A stretch of DNA of 43,932 bases from Gemmatimonadales bacterium. GTDB taxonomy: Bacteria; Gemmatimonadota; Gemmatimonadetes; Palauibacterales; Palauibacteraceae. How positions within the stretch are numbered: position 1 is the first letter of the stretch; each line of letters opens with the position of its first letter. The notes under the pieces were generated by a model that was not told the origin of the DNA, did not search any database, and saw only the letters and a program-made list of their open reading frames with translations. The stretch spans positions 1 through 43,932 of the forward strand of contig DAOVWI010000003.1 in assembly GCA_030636765.1 (NCBI GenBank). Reading direction: 5' to 3'. Shown in pieces: positions 25,671 through 33,797 of the stretch. A program made the position numbers and the translations under genes.

Positions 25671-27028
25671 GCAGACCGTTCCTGCTCACCGGCGGCCGCC
25701 TGGTGGATCCCTCTCAGGAGCTGGATGGCCCGGGCGACATCCTGGTACGCGACGGGCGGATAGAGGCGTGCGGCGACGGGATCGCCGGTCCGGAGGAAGC
25801 GGAGGTCGTGGACGTGGGCGGCCTCGTCGTCGCTCCCGGCTTCATCGATGTTCACGTTCACCTCCGGGAGCCGGGTGGGGAGCACAAGGAGACGATCGAA
25901 AGCGGAGCGCGGGCTGCCGCGGCCGGCGGCTTCACGACGGTGTGGACGATGCCGAACACGGATCCGCCGATCGACGATCCCGCGGCCGTAGGATACGTGA
26001 GGGCCGCCGGAGAGAGAGCCGAGGGAGCCCGGGTCTTTCCGATCGGCGCCGCCTCCTGCGGGCTGGCGGGCGAGCGGATGACCGAGGTGGGCGAGCTGGT
26101 CGCGGCGGGAGCCGTGGCTGTTTCGGACGACGGATGCCCGATCTGGGATGCCGACCTGCTGCGTCGCCTGCTCGAGTACACGCAGACCTTCGGCATCCCC
26201 GTCCTCCAGCATTCGGAGGACACGGCGCTCTCGCGGCACGGCGTGATGAACGAGGGGAAGGTGGCCACGGCGCTGGGTCTGCGCGGCAGCCCGAACGTGG
26301 CCGAGGCCGCCATGGTGGCGCGCGACTGCTACCTCGCCGAGCTCACGGGAGGCCACCTGCACGTGTGCCATGTGTCGACCCGTGAGGCGGTCGAGCAGAT
26401 CCGAAGGGCGAAGGATCGCGGCGCGCGGGTTACCGCGGAGGTCACGCCGCACCACCTGGCCCTCACGGAGGATGCGGTCCGCGGGTACCGGACCGAGGCG
26501 AAGATGAACCCTCCGCTTCGCACGCAAGAGGATCGGGAGGCCGTGACCCAGGCCCTCGTCGATGGCACGATCGACGTCATCGCGAGCGACCACGCGCCGC
26601 ACCATTACGAGGAGAAGGAGCGGGAGTTCGACGACGCGCCGTTCGGCGTCGTGGGTCTCGAGACGACGCTCGGGGTGGCGATGCGGGAGCTCGTCGAGCC
26701 GGGGAGGCTCACGCTATCGGGGCTCGTGGACCGGCTCTCGTGCGCGGCGGCCAGGACCATGGGTTTGGAGAGCGGCACATTGCGGCCGGGCAGCCCGGCC
26801 GACATTGTCGTCTTCGACCCCGAGGAGTGCTGGATCGTGGAGCCGTCGTCCTTCCTCTCCCGAGGCCGGAACACACCGTTCGCGGGTGTGGAGATGATAG
26901 GCCGCGTGCGGCACACGTGGGTGGGAGGCCGGTTGCGATACCGGCTGCCCAGGGAAGGGCAGGCTAGGAGCGGCGCGCTGGCAGCAGCGGGCTCGGAACC
27001 CATGAAGGGCAAGGTGTTCAGCCGATGA
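25667..27028 (+). CDS. pyrC: Dihydroorotase
   Basis: The 453 residues (GTG start overlapping the pyrB stop) form a class I-type amidohydrolase that closes carbamoyl-aspartate to dihydroorotate. Metal and substrate motifs are '[20 protein letters not shown]', 'WTMPNTDPP', '[10 protein letters not shown]', '[10 protein letters not shown]', '[14 protein letters not shown]' and '[15 protein letters not shown]'. The 25 residues after '[12 protein letters not shown]' are a species-specific tail. It ends in ATGA, shared with the start of the coiled-coil gene. Confidence 0.95.
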   Translation: MSRPFLLTGGRLVDPSQELDGPGDILVRDGRIEACGDGIAGPEEAEVVDVGGLVVAPGFIDVHVHLREPGGEHKETIESGARAAAAGGFTTVWTMPNTDPPIDDPAAVGYVRAAGERAEGARVFPIGAASCGLAGERMTEVGELVAAGAVAVSDDGCPIWDADLLRRLLEYTQTFGIPVLQHSEDTALSRHGVMNEGKVATALGLRGSPNVAEAAMVARDCYLAELTGGHLHVCHVSTREAVEQIRRAKDRGARVTAEVTPHHLALTEDAVRGYRTEAKMNPPLRTQEDREAVTQALVDGTIDVIASDHAPHHYEEKEREFDDAPFGVVGLETTLGVAMRELVEPGRLTLSGLVDRLSCAAARTMGLESGTLRPGSPADIVVFDPEECWIVEPSSFLSRGRNTPFAGVEMIGRVRHTWVGGRLRYRLPREGQARSGALAAAGSEPMKGKVFSR

Positions 27029-27759
27029 ACCAGAAGACTCGACCGGAACCGGTCATCCCGAAGGAGATCGTGCGGCTACTCGACCGGCGTGCCACGCTCG
27101 GCGGGTGGCTCGCCAAGCTGAACGAGTTGCGGGGGACCGTGCGCCCCGAGGTCTACGAGAAGGTTCGGGGCGACTACGAGGAGCGCCTCCGCGCCCAGGA
27201 AACGGAGCTGGCGGCGCACCGGTCCGACATGGAGGCGGCCCTGGCGGAGCGCCGCGCCCGGGTGCTTCAGCTCGAGGCCGATCGTGATGAGAGGGCCGCC
27301 GAGTTGGAGGAGGCGGAGCTTCGCTTCGCGGTCGGCGAGTTTAAGGAGGGCGAGTACGAGAAGCGCAAGGAGCAGCACGACCACACACTGGCCCAGCTGG
27401 ACGCCGAGCTCGAGGCCGATCGGGCGGCCCTGGCGAAGCTGGATGAGGTCGTTGGTGTGTTGAGTCGCCTGGGCGAAGAGACTCCCGGCGCCGAAACGGG
27501 CCCTCTCACGACGGAAGCGCTTCCGCCCGTGGCCGAGCCGCCGCCGCCCGTCGACCAGGAGCCCGATGCGGTCGAGTCAGCTGAAGCCGAGGCGGTGGAG
27601 GTGCTGCCCGAGAAGGCGCCGGCAGTCGCCGACGACGCGGACTACCTGGACGATCTGGAGTTTCTCGAGTCTCTCTCCCTGGACGACGCTACGGGCTTCG
27701 ACAGAATGTCGGCCCTGCTTGATGCAGAGGCCGAGAAGGAGGGGAATGCGGAGGCGTAG
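27025..27759 (+). CDS. Coiled-coil protein of unknown function, coupled to pyrC
   Basis: I do not recognise this 244-residue protein. Residues about 10-150 are charged heptad-like coiled coil ('EERLRAQETELAAHRSDMEAALAERR', 'LEEAELRFAVGEFKEGEYEKR'). A Pro/Glu/Ala-rich linker (about 150-200) follows, then a short acidic C-terminal motif 'DYLDDLEFLESLSLDD' that could be a partner-binding segment. There is no signal peptide or TM segment, so it is cytoplasmic. The ATGA overlap with pyrC means it is translated with the pyrimidine genes, although nothing in it suggests an enzyme. A GC-rich inverted repeat follows the stop. Confidence 0.8.
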   Translation: MNQKTRPEPVIPKEIVRLLDRRATLGGWLAKLNELRGTVRPEVYEKVRGDYEERLRAQETELAAHRSDMEAALAERRARVLQLEADRDERAAELEEAELRFAVGEFKEGEYEKRKEQHDHTLAQLDAELEADRAALAKLDEVVGVLSRLGEETPGAETGPLTTEALPPVAEPPPPVDQEPDAVESAEAEAVEVLPEKAPAVADDADYLDDLEFLESLSLDDATGFDRMSALLDAEAEKEGNAEA

Positions 27760-27761
27760 GG

Positions 27762-27796
27762 CCGGGGCGTCAGACCCGCCGGCGGGCGGGCCCCGG
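27762..27796. terminator. Candidate bidirectional terminator hairpin
   Basis: CCGGGGC (27762-27768) pairs with GCCCCGG (27790-27796), enclosing the perfect palindrome CCCGCCGGCGGG (27775-27786). It lies in the 48-base space between the convergent coiled-coil gene and rpsT. No T-run follows on either strand. Confidence 0.5.
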
Positions 27797-27807
27797 ACGT
27801 TGGTTCC

Positions 27808-28065
27808 TCAGGCGGATAGCTGCCGGACGTGACGCGCGAGCCGGGCCTTTCGGCGAGCCGCCGTGTTCGGGTGGAAGATGTGCCGCGCGGCAGCCCGATC
27901 CAGCATCGTGTAGAGTTCGCGAAGGGCGGTCTGTGCCTCCTCGGCGGAATCCATCTCGAACAGCTTGCGCATCCGCGTCCTGATCGCGGACCTGGCAGCG
28001 CGATTGCGCTCCCGTCGCTTTATCGACTGGCGCAGCCGCTTAACGGCACTCCTTGAATTCGGCAC
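27808..28065 (-). CDS. rpsT: Small ribosomal subunit protein bS20
   Basis: S20 has 85 residues here and binds 16S rRNA early in 30S assembly. The sequence is basic and helical, with 'PNSRSAVKRLRQSIKRRERNRAARSAIRTRMRK' and 'AAARHIFHPNTAARRKARLARHV' matching the family. The start is GTG 28065, eight bases after AAGGA. The ORF track's longer version adds 15 unrelated residues from the intergenic region. Confidence 0.94.
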   Translation of the reverse strand: MPNSRSAVKRLRQSIKRRERNRAARSAIRTRMRKLFEMDSAEEAQTALRELYTMLDRAAARHIFHPNTAARRKARLARHVRQLSA

Positions 28066-28162
28066 GTGGTCTATCCTTGTCGTCTGGGCTCGCGCCTCGA
28101 GGGCGGGCAAGAGAGCGGCAGATTATACGATTCCGGCGCAACGAGATCAAGAATACCTCCGG

Positions 28163-28825
28163 ATGATGCCCTCCTACGACGCACTGCTCCTGTTCGTTCC
28201 CGTCCTTCTCCTCTCCGTCGTCGCGCACGAGTATGCGCACGCACGCGTCGCGGTCTCACAGGGGGATCTCACTCCGGTGATGTTGGGGCGGCTCACGATG
28301 AACCCCGTCCCCCACATCGATCCCGTCGGGACGGTGCTGGTTCCGCTTCTCCTCTTCTTCAGTCAGGCGGGCTTTCTTTTCGGATGGGCGAAGCCGGTTC
28401 CGGTCAATACCCGGAACTTTCGCGACTACCGGAGGGGCGACGTCCTGGTTTCTGTGGCCGGTGTCGCGGCCAACTTCCTTCTGGCGCTGGCCTTCTTCCT
28501 GGCGGCGCTCGCGCTGGCGGCGGGCGGGGTGACCGCGAGCTCCCCCGGCGTGCCGGGCGCGCTACGGCGAATGGCGCAGTTCGGCCTCTTCTTCAACCTG
28601 CTGCTCGGCGTCTTCAACCTGATACCGATACCGCCGCTGGACGGATCGCACGTCCTCTACCATCTCCTTCCCCCGGCGCTTGGGGCACGCTACCGAGCTT
28701 TGGGTCGTTACGGGATCCTCATGCTCTTCCTGGTGCTCATAGTGCCCGGAGGCCTCGACGTTCTGCTCGTTCCCGTTCGCTTTCTCATGGCTGTGGCGCA
28801 GGGCGTCATCGATGGTGTGGCGTGA
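28163..28825 (+). CDS. Site-2 protease-like membrane protein (peptidase M50)
   Basis: The product has about 220 residues from ATG 28163 (28166 equally possible). This polytopic protein carries the intramembrane metalloprotease motif HExxH in 'SVVAHEYAHARVAV' and the third-ligand motif in 'NLIPIPPLDGSHVL'. Short M50 proteins without PDZ domains are found widely; their substrates are mostly unknown, and some sit beside scpA as here. The ribosome site is poor. scpA begins 13 bases after the stop, so they are probably in one operon. Confidence 0.88.
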   Translation: MMPSYDALLLFVPVLLLSVVAHEYAHARVAVSQGDLTPVMLGRLTMNPVPHIDPVGTVLVPLLLFFSQAGFLFGWAKPVPVNTRNFRDYRRGDVLVSVAGVAANFLLALAFFLAALALAAGGVTASSPGVPGALRRMAQFGLFFNLLLGVFNLIPIPPLDGSHVLYHLLPPALGARYRALGRYGILMLFLVLIVPGGLDVLLVPVRFLMAVAQGVIDGVA

Positions 28826-28838
28826 GGGTGATGATCTG

Positions 28839-29630
28839 ATGGGCACGGCCGCTCCGTCGCAGCCCCGCCCGCGCCCGCGCGATCTGCTCGGCCCGGAGCC
28901 CTTCGTCGTCGACCTCGAGAGGTTCAGCGGTCCTCTGGACCTCCTCTTGCACCTGATCCGGTCACAGGACATCGATATCCTGGACATCCCCATTGCCCGG
29001 ATCACCAACCAGTTCCAGGCCGTGCTTGACGAGGGGATCCAGCAGATGGACCTGGACCGGGCCGGCGAGTTCCTGGAGATGGCTGCGACCTTGATTCGGA
29101 TCAAGGTTCACCTCCTGCTACCGCGCTCGGGCGACCTCGAATGGGATGAGGATCCTCGGGCCGAGTTGGTGCGGAGGCTTCTCGAGTACGAGCACTTCCA
29201 GGAGATCTCGCACCTTCTTTCCCGTGCGGAAGGTGATCGCTCCCGGCACTTCGGCAAGGGGTTCAGCCCGCCGCGACCGGAGGCGACGACAGTGGAGCGG
29301 AGAATCGAGTTCGGAATCATCGACTTCATGGAAGCCGCCCGACGTGCGCTCGAGCGGGCGGCGCAGCGAGTTCACACCGCGCCCGTTCCAGGCGTCAGCG
29401 TCAGGGAAAAGATCGCCCTCGTCCGCCGGCTGATCGGGAAGGCACGGCGCGTTGCGTTCAGGAAGCTGTTCGAGCCGTGGGGAACCCGACAGCACGCCGT
29501 CGCCGCGCTGCTTGCGTGCCTGGAGCTGGCGCGCCGACAGGTGATCCGCGTGGAGCAAGCTGCACCGTTCAGCTCCATCTTCGTGCTGAGAGGAAAGCGA
29601 GTGGGCGATCCCGCCCAGGAGGAAACATGA
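28839..29630 (+). CDS. scpA: Segregation and condensation protein A
   Basis: ScpA (263 residues) is the kleisin that bridges the SMC heads of bacterial condensin. The N-terminal SMC-contacting region is 'VDLERFSGPLDLLLHLIRSQDIDILDIPIARIT', then 'AGEFLEMAATLIRIKVHLLLP'; the C-terminal winged helix contains 'VAALLACLELARRQVIRVEQ' and 'FSSIFVL'. I start at ATG 28839 because it removes nine residues that are antisense noise. scpB follows with an ATGA overlap after GAGGA. smc is not in the window. Confidence 0.94.
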   Translation: MGTAAPSQPRPRPRDLLGPEPFVVDLERFSGPLDLLLHLIRSQDIDILDIPIARITNQFQAVLDEGIQQMDLDRAGEFLEMAATLIRIKVHLLLPRSGDLEWDEDPRAELVRRLLEYEHFQEISHLLSRAEGDRSRHFGKGFSPPRPEATTVERRIEFGIIDFMEAARRALERAAQRVHTAPVPGVSVREKIALVRRLIGKARRVAFRKLFEPWGTRQHAVAALLACLELARRQVIRVEQAAPFSSIFVLRGKRVGDPAQEET

Positions 29631-30313
29631 GGCCCACGCAGATCGTGGAGGCCACTCTGTTCGCGAGCCAGTCCCCGCTCACGCCGAGTGAGTTGGCGCG
29701 CGCCGACGGGTCGCTGACGCCGGAGATTGTCGAGAGGTCCCTGGGCGAGCTCAGGGAGGAGTACGAGAAGGAGGACAGAGCTTTCCAGGTCTACAACCTA
29801 GGCGACGGCTACCAGATCCTGACCCGGCCCGAATACGCTCCGTACCTGGAGCGCTTCGATTCGGTGCCGCGCACCCTCGGCCTCTCCGCCGCCGCCCTGG
29901 AGACTCTGGCCATCATCGCCTACCGGCAGCCGATGAGCCGCGTCGATATCGAGGAAATCCGCGGTGTCGGATCCACGACCGTCCTTCACACCCTTCAGGA
30001 GTGGGAGATGATCGACGTGGTCGGACGCGGCGAGGGACTCGGTCGTCCGCTCCTGTACGGCACGACGCGGCGCATGCTGGATCACTTCGGCCTGCGCGAC
30101 TTGGCCGACCTGCCGAGGCTGGAGGATCTTCCGGTAACCCTGCAGGCCGAGCGGACGCTCGAGGTGCCGCTCGAGGAGGGGCCCGTGGAGGCCGAGAGGC
30201 CTGTGGAGGCCGAGGGGCCCGCAGAGGTCGAGGAGCCTGCAGAGGCCGAGGAGCCAGCGGAGGCAGAGGAGCCTGCGCAGGCCCGGCCAGACGCCCAGCC
30301 CGCGACCGTTTGA
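29627..30313 (+). CDS. scpB: Segregation and condensation protein B
   Basis: ScpB (228 residues) binds ScpA as a dimer and stabilises the condensin. Two winged helices are visible: 'IVEATLFASQSPLTPSELA' and 'LSAAALETLAIIAYRQPMSRVDIEEIRGVGST', ending with 'GRPLLYGTTRRMLDHFGL'. After about residue 180 the protein becomes a disordered tail with five near-exact hexapeptide repeats (P-[VA]-E-[AV]-E-x). The ribosome site AGGAGGAAAC is strong. It joins rluB by TTGA. Confidence 0.94.
   Translation: MRPTQIVEATLFASQSPLTPSELARADGSLTPEIVERSLGELREEYEKEDRAFQVYNLGDGYQILTRPEYAPYLERFDSVPRTLGLSAAALETLAIIAYRQPMSRVDIEEIRGVGSTTVLHTLQEWEMIDVVGRGEGLGRPLLYGTTRRMLDHFGLRDLADLPRLEDLPVTLQAERTLEVPLEEGPVEAERPVEAEGPAEVEEPAEAEEPAEAEEPAQARPDAQPATV
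30182..30271 (+). repeat. 18-bp coding minisatellite in scpB
   Basis: Five tandem 18-bp units, roughly CCNGYRGAGGYCGAGGRG, encode PVEAER, PVEAEG, PAEVEE, PAEAEE, PAEAEE. The phase is kept, so copy-number change would not break the frame. Confidence 0.75.
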
Positions 30314-31092
30314 CCGAAGAGGGCGTCCGGCTCCAGAAGTACCTGGCGCGAGCCGGCGTCGCGTCGCGCCGCGCGTGCGAGGAGCTGATCGCGGAAGGGC
30401 GCGTGCGGGTGGACGGCCGACTCGTCACGGAGCCGGGCACGCGGGTTCGATCAGGAAGCCTGGTCGAAGTGGACGGCCGTCGGGTGCAGCCTGCACCGGC
30501 CCGGTGGGTGGCCCTCCATAAGCCTCCCGGCTATGTCTGCACGCGTGAGGACCCCCAGGGCAGGCCGACCGTCTACAGCCTCTTGCCCGAGCGCATGAGC
30601 CAGCTGTTTCATGTCGGGCGGCTGGACCTCATGACGGAGGGTCTGCTCCTTCTCACGAACGAGGGGGAACTGGCCCACCGCGTGCTGCACCCGAGCCACC
30701 GAACGCCGCGGCGGTACGAGGTCGTCTTGCATGGGCAACCACCTTCCCATCTACTGGATCGCTTGCTGCGCGGTGTCGAGCTGGAGGACGGAATGGCGAC
30801 CGCCGACGCGGCGAGCTTGGCTCCGGGGCCGGACGCCGGTGCGCCGCTGCTGGTGATCGAGATCCACGAGGGACGAAACCGGGAGATCCGGCGCATGATG
30901 GACGCGCTCGGCGTGAAGATCCGGTCCCTGAAGAGGGTGACGCTCGGGCCGATCGAGCTCGGGGACCTGTCGTTGGGAGGCTGGCGCGAGCTTTCGGTGG
31001 AGGAGGTGAACGCGCTTCGAGCGATCGCGACGACCGGCGGCGAACGGAGTGCGGAACAGGAAGGCACGGCTGGGAGTGAAGCTTGGACATAG
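30310..31092 (+). CDS. rluB: 23S rRNA pseudouridine synthase, RluB/RsuA family
   Basis: 260 residues from TTG 30310 (TTGA overlap with scpB). An S4 RNA-binding domain ('VRLQKYLARAGVASRRACEELIAEGRVRVDG') precedes the catalytic domain with the active-site Asp in 'HVGRLDLMTEGLLLLTNEGELAHRV' and 'EIHEGRNREIRRMMDALGVKIRSLKRV'. Position after scpAB is the standard location of rluB. The final 25 residues are low-complexity. The next gene starts 10 bases before its stop. Confidence 0.93.
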   Translation: MTEEGVRLQKYLARAGVASRRACEELIAEGRVRVDGRLVTEPGTRVRSGSLVEVDGRRVQPAPARWVALHKPPGYVCTREDPQGRPTVYSLLPERMSQLFHVGRLDLMTEGLLLLTNEGELAHRVLHPSHRTPRRYEVVLHGQPPSHLLDRLLRGVELEDGMATADAASLAPGPDAGAPLLVIEIHEGRNREIRRMMDALGVKIRSLKRVTLGPIELGDLSLGGWRELSVEEVNALRAIATTGGERSAEQEGTAGSEAWT

Positions 31093-32735
31093 CTGATCGC
31101 GTGACCGTCATCCTCGGCGGCTCGGGTCTCGTCGGCTCGGCGATCGCCCGCCGCCTGATCCCCCTGCGGCCGGCCCGGATCGTCATCGGCGGCCTCCGCG
31201 AGGCTGAGGCTCGAGACACCGTCGAGGAGCTTCGCCGGGTACCGGGAGCCGACGAAATAGAGATCATCCCCGAGTGGGGCGATATCTTCGTTCGGCGGGA
31301 GCACCGCGAGCTTTCCCGCAGCGCCATGCTCGAGTCCAAGGAGCGCCGGGGAGAGCTGCTCGAAGATATCTTTGGGGAGCTGAACGAGGAGGCGTTCGCC
31401 AACTCGACCCTCTTCTCGCTCCTCCAGCGGCACCGCCCGCACATCGTCATCGACTGCATCAACACCGCCACGGCGATCGCCTATCAGGAGCTCTACGCGT
31501 CCGCACAGCGCCTGCGGGAGGCCGCCGCGGGCGGCCAGGTCACGCCGGACGACGTGGAGACTCACCTGACGATGCTGTACCTCCCACAGCTCATCCGGCA
31601 CGTGCAGCTGCTTCTGGAGGGCATGCGAAGGGCGGGCACGCGGATCTACGTGAAGATCGGCACCTCCGGCACGGGCGGCATGGGCCTCAACGTCCCGTTC
31701 ACGCACTCCGAGGAGCGTCCGTCACGCTCCCTGCTCGCCAAGGCCAGCGTGGCCGGTGCGCAGTCGCTGCTGCTCTTCCTCATGGCCAGGACGCCGGATG
31801 CCCCGGTCGTGAAGGAGGTGAAACCCACGGCGGCCATCGCCTGGCGGCGCGTGGCGTATGGACCCGTGATGCGGGGAGGACGGCCGATTCCGCGTTACGA
31901 TGCGGTGGCGCCGGTCGTCCTTGAGGAGATGCTGGACGTGCCGGTGGCGGAGGCGTGCCGGCCGCTGGGGGAAGCGATCGAGTCGGTGTATCTGGACGCC
32001 GGAGAGAACGGTCTCTTCAGCCTGGCGGAGTTCGAGACGATCTCGGAGCTCCGGATGATGGAGATCATCACGCCCGAGGAGATCGCGAAGACCGCGATCG
32101 ACGAGATCGAGGGCAGGCCGACCGGACGCGACATCGTGGCCGCGCTCGATGCGTCCAGCTCCGGCCCGACGTACCGCGGCGGGATCATGCGAGAGGCGGC
32201 CCTCCGCCGCATGGAGGAGCTCGAGGGGGAACACGGCGTCCGGTCGATTGCGTTCGAGATGCTGGGGCCCCCGCGGCTCAGCAAGCTGCTCTTCGAAGCG
32301 GCGATCCTGAGGGAGCTCTTCGAGGACGTACGAACCGCCGGCCAGCTCGAGGAAAAGGAGACGGCGGAGCGGGCGGCCGAGCTGATCGAGGTCGACCGGG
32401 ACTTGCGGTCCGCGATCGTGTCGATCGGGCTGCCGATCCTTCTGCCCGATGGCCGGCACGTCCTGCGGGGCCCGGATGTCAAGGTGCAGCCGCCGGAGGG
32501 TCAGGTGCTGCACGATGCTCGCTTGGCGAGCCAGGGATGGGTGGACCTTCGTGCCGTTTCTTGGGTCAAATGGCGAGAGCGGTGCACGGCCTTCATCCAG
32601 GACCAGGTGGACGGCGCGGGAGCGGATGCGGGGTCGGGTCGCGATCTCGATCCGCGGGCGCGTACCGGCCAGATCCGGCCGGGGGCGCTCGCGGCTTTCG
32701 TCTTTCGTGTGGAGGACGAGGGCGAGCGAGCGTAG
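31083..32735 (+). CDS. Unrecognised 550-residue Rossmann-fold protein (SDR-like N-terminus)
   Basis: The N-terminus 'VTVILGGSGLVGSAIARRLI' is a dinucleotide-binding Rossmann motif of the GGxGxxG type. 'HIVIDCINTATAIAYQELY' looks like the usual later beta-strand, and 'RIYVKIGTSGTGGMGLNVPF' may hold active-site residues. There is no clear Tyr-x3-Lys. Beyond about residue 250 I cannot match the sequence to a family. The length is twice that of a classical SDR. TTG 31083 overlaps rluB by 10 bases, so it is translated with the condensin/rluB genes. NAD(P)-dependent sugar- or lipid-modifying oxidoreductase is one possibility; the function is unknown. Confidence 0.8.
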   Translation: MDIADRVTVILGGSGLVGSAIARRLIPLRPARIVIGGLREAEARDTVEELRRVPGADEIEIIPEWGDIFVRREHRELSRSAMLESKERRGELLEDIFGELNEEAFANSTLFSLLQRHRPHIVIDCINTATAIAYQELYASAQRLREAAAGGQVTPDDVETHLTMLYLPQLIRHVQLLLEGMRRAGTRIYVKIGTSGTGGMGLNVPFTHSEERPSRSLLAKASVAGAQSLLLFLMARTPDAPVVKEVKPTAAIAWRRVAYGPVMRGGRPIPRYDAVAPVVLEEMLDVPVAEACRPLGEAIESVYLDAGENGLFSLAEFETISELRMMEIITPEEIAKTAIDEIEGRPTGRDIVAALDASSSGPTYRGGIMREAALRRMEELEGEHGVRSIAFEMLGPPRLSKLLFEAAILRELFEDVRTAGQLEEKETAERAAELIEVDRDLRSAIVSIGLPILLPDGRHVLRGPDVKVQPPEGQVLHDARLASQGWVDLRAVSWVKWRERCTAFIQDQVDGAGADAGSGRDLDPRARTGQIRPGALAAFVFRVEDEGERA

Positions 32736-32760
32736 GGCTGAAAAGGAGAAGGGTCCGCCG

Positions 32761-32778
32761 ATGCGTGAAGACGGATGA
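32761..32778 (+). other. Five-codon micro-ORF overlapping the moxR start
   Basis: ATG CGT GAA GAC GGA TGA follows the purine-rich GGAGAAGGG at a workable distance, whereas moxR's own ATG (32775) has no ribosome site. The micro-ORF stop and the moxR start overlap as ATGATG, an arrangement suited to termination-reinitiation coupling. Confidence 0.4.
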
Positions 32779-33797
32779 TGGAGCAGGCGGGAGTGGCAGA
32801 GCGACTGTCGGAGGCGGAGCTCGAGCGGCTGGCAGGTGAGATCGGCGACGCCTCCTCGTTCCTGACGGACATCCGAGAGGCCGTCGCGCGCCGCGTCGTC
32901 GGGCAGCGCGAGATGATCGACCGGCTGCTGATCGGCCTGCTCACCGGAGGGCACGTCCTGCTGGAGGGCGTGCCGGGGCTCGCCAAGACGCTGACCGTGC
33001 GCACGCTGGCTGACGCCCTCCATGTCGTCTTCCGGCGCATCCAGTTCACTCCGGACCTCCTGCCCGCCGATCTGATCGGCACGCTCATCTGGGACGAGGG
33101 ATCGGGCGACTTCGTGCCGAAGCGAGGCCCGATCTTCAGCAACCTCGTGCTGGCCGACGAGATCAACCGCGCACCGGCCAAGGTCCAGTCCGCTCTCCTG
33201 GAGGCGATGCAGGAGCGTCAGGTCACGATTGGTGACACGAGCTACGAGCTCCCGGCGCCGTTTCTGGTGCTGGCCACCCAGAACCCGATCGAGCACGAGG
33301 GCACGTATCCGCTCCCGGAGGCCCAGGTCGACCGCTTTATGTTCAAGGTGCGGGTGGACTACCCGAGTCGTGAAGAGGAGCGGGAGGTGATGAGGCGGAT
33401 GACGAGCGACCGACTGAAGCCGATCGAGGCGGTGATCCGGCCGGAGCGGATCCTGGAGATCCGCGAGCAGCTTCAAGAGATCTACCTGGACGACCGGGTG
33501 GAGAACTACATCCTGGACCTCGTGCTCGCGACGCGCGATCCGGCGGCTGCGGGACTCTCCGACCTCGAGGAATGGGTGGAGTACGGGGCCTCGCCTCGCG
33601 CGAGCATCTATCTGGCGCGGGCCTCCCGCGCCCACGCCTTCATGGAGGGACGGCCGTTCGTTCTCCCGGAGGACGTACAGCAGGTAGCCCGGGACGTGCT
33701 GAGGCACCGCGTCATCCTCACCTTCCAGGCCGAGGCGGAGCAGATCAGCCCGGAGGTCGTGCTGGACCGCCTGCTGGAGACCGTTCCCGTGCCGTGA
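32775..33797 (+). CDS. MoxR-family AAA+ ATPase
   Basis: At 340 residues the protein has Walker A 'LLEGVPGLAKT' (about 63-72), Walker B 'SNLVLADEINRAPAKVQSALLEAM', sensor 'FLVLATQNPIEHEGTYPLPEAQVDRF' and the C-terminal lid. MoxR ATPases act as chaperone-like partners of von Willebrand A proteins, and here five such partner genes follow directly. ATG 32775 or 32778 are both possible. It is coupled to the DUF58 gene by GTGA. Confidence 0.94.
   Translation: MMEQAGVAERLSEAELERLAGEIGDASSFLTDIREAVARRVVGQREMIDRLLIGLLTGGHVLLEGVPGLAKTLTVRTLADALHVVFRRIQFTPDLLPADLIGTLIWDEGSGDFVPKRGPIFSNLVLADEINRAPAKVQSALLEAMQERQVTIGDTSYELPAPFLVLATQNPIEHEGTYPLPEAQVDRFMFKVRVDYPSREEEREVMRRMTSDRLKPIEAVIRPERILEIREQLQEIYLDDRVENYILDLVLATRDPAAAGLSDLEEWVEYGASPRASIYLARASRAHAFMEGRPFVLPEDVQQVARDVLRHRVILTFQAEAEQISPEVVLDRLLETVPVP

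Noticed and set aside
30182-30283. CRISPR-like array
   Set aside because: The 18-bp units are contiguous without spacers and encode an in-frame hexapeptide repeat.
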